Shown: positions 63,687 to 64,000 of the stretch, one piece after another
How positions within the stretch are numbered: position 1 is the first letter of the stretch
Layout of the letters: the number at the start of each line of letters is the position of its first letter
NCBI GenBank assembly: GCA_039190005.1
Contig: JBCCYM010000003.1
Span: forward strand, 1 to 64,000
DNA length: 64,000 bases
Direction: 5' to 3'
Source of the DNA: JBCCYM01 sp039190005
GTDB lineage: Bacteria > Pseudomonadota > Gammaproteobacteria > UBA12402
Made by a program: the position numbers and the translations under genes
The notes under the pieces: generated by a model
What the model saw: only the letters and a program-made list of their open reading frames with translations
Databases searched by the model: none
What the model was told of the DNA's origin: nothing

Positions 63687-63875
63687 ATGAAAAGTACGGA
63701 AATTATTAAAATCCTTAGAATGGATGGTTGGACAGAATGTCACAAAAAGGGGAGTCATTGTCAATTTAAACACCCGACAAAATCGGGCAAAGTGACTGTG
63801 CCTCACCCCAAAAAGGATTTACCTATAAAAACCGTTAATAGCATATTTAAACAGGCAAATATTAGCCGGAGGTAA
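63687..63875 (+). CDS. hicA: HicA mRNA interferase toxin
   Basis: A 62-residue dsRBD-like toxin. MKSTEIIKILRMDGW, the catalytic-histidine region KKGSHCQFKHP (about 20-30), VPHPKKDLPIKTVNSIFKQA and a length of about 60 fit HicA, which cleaves mRNA. It is followed by hicB after four bases. Complete and apparently functional. Confidence 0.92.
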   Translation: MKSTEIIKILRMDGWTECHKKGSHCQFKHPTKSGKVTVPHPKKDLPIKTVNSIFKQANISRR

Positions 63876-63879
63876 GATC

Positions 63880-64000
63880 ATGCACTACCCAGTTGTGATT
63901 CATAAAGATAAAGAAAGTGATTTTGGCGTCATCGTTCCAGATCTTGCGGGCTGTTTTTCTGCTGGTGACACCTATGAAGAAGCGCTTACCAACGCGGTAG
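63880..64000 (+). CDS. hicB: HicB antitoxin, 5' part
   Basis: The first 40 residues of HicB: YPVVIHKDKESDFGVIVPDL, then AGCFSAGDTYEEALTNAV, the partially degraded RNase H-like fold that neutralises HicA. GGAGG at 63868-63872 lies before the ATG. The DNA-binding C-terminus is beyond the window. Confidence 0.9.
   Translation, partial: MHYPVVIHKDKESDFGVIVPDLAGCFSAGDTYEEALTNAV

Overview
This is a low-G+C gammaproteobacterial chromosome segment. The evidence is the E. coli-like order metY-rimP-nusA-infB-rbfA-truB, the pairs gyrA-cmk-rpsA-lapAB and ndk-rlmN-hisS-yfgM-bamB-der, and close protein matches such as DusA, NfuA, UgpBAEC and QueH. The mix of substrate importers, a DUF4174 protein, large cysteine-patterned surface proteins and a LuxR-type regulator would suit a host-associated relative of Legionellales/Coxiellaceae, but that placement is an inference. 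Layout: 1-2048 holds a thiamine-precursor (HMP) ABC importer with a DUF218 gene inside the operon; its first ~113 bases look like foreign DNA joined at the contig edge. 2049-2509 is a 93-bp tandem repeat array. 2510-5636 is a MarR-controlled ABC export operon with a near-perfect palindromic operator beside it, divergent from an MFS symporter (5815-7074). 7071-18824 carries nfuA, a DUF3800 remnant, a YbhGFSR-like efflux operon, an SbmA/YddA-like ABC protein, queH, a PAP2 phosphatase, an O-methyltransferase, malic enzyme and enolase. 18895-24609 carries an aromatic amino acid permease, a three-gene sugar/polyol catabolic operon and an L,D-transpeptidase. 25045-30866 holds a 1180-residue repeat lipoprotein, a mannose-6-phosphate isomerase-type cupin and an MFS transporter. 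31164-36906 is the initiator tRNA and translation/transcription operon. 37017-42436 has a small secreted protein, a ugpBAEC glycerol-3-phosphate importer with a Pho-box-like site, and DUF4174. 42501-50428 is a housekeeping block (dusA, lapB, lapA, rpsA, cmk, gyrA). 50632-52302 is a seven-bladed RCC1-type secreted protein. 52312-58378 is der, bamB, yfgM, hisS, rlmN, ndk. 58493-58984 is a low-molecular-weight phosphatase. The most notable structure is at the right end: tRNA-Leu(CAA) at 59091-59177 has its 3' 57 bases repeated perfectly at 63454-63510. This brackets a 4.3-kb island without an integrase, carrying phage-type small genes, a Rap1a/Tai-like immunity protein, a broken small lipoprotein, an MFS symporter and a LuxR-type regulator. 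A truncated tRNA-Val(GAC) 3' fragment and a HicAB toxin-antitoxin module follow directly, so several integration events have probably hit this place. Throughout the window, intergenic gaps are filled by at least two interacting families of dispersed palindromic repeats (a CTTCGACAAGCTCAGG family and a TGGATTCCCGC/GCGGGAATGAC family).
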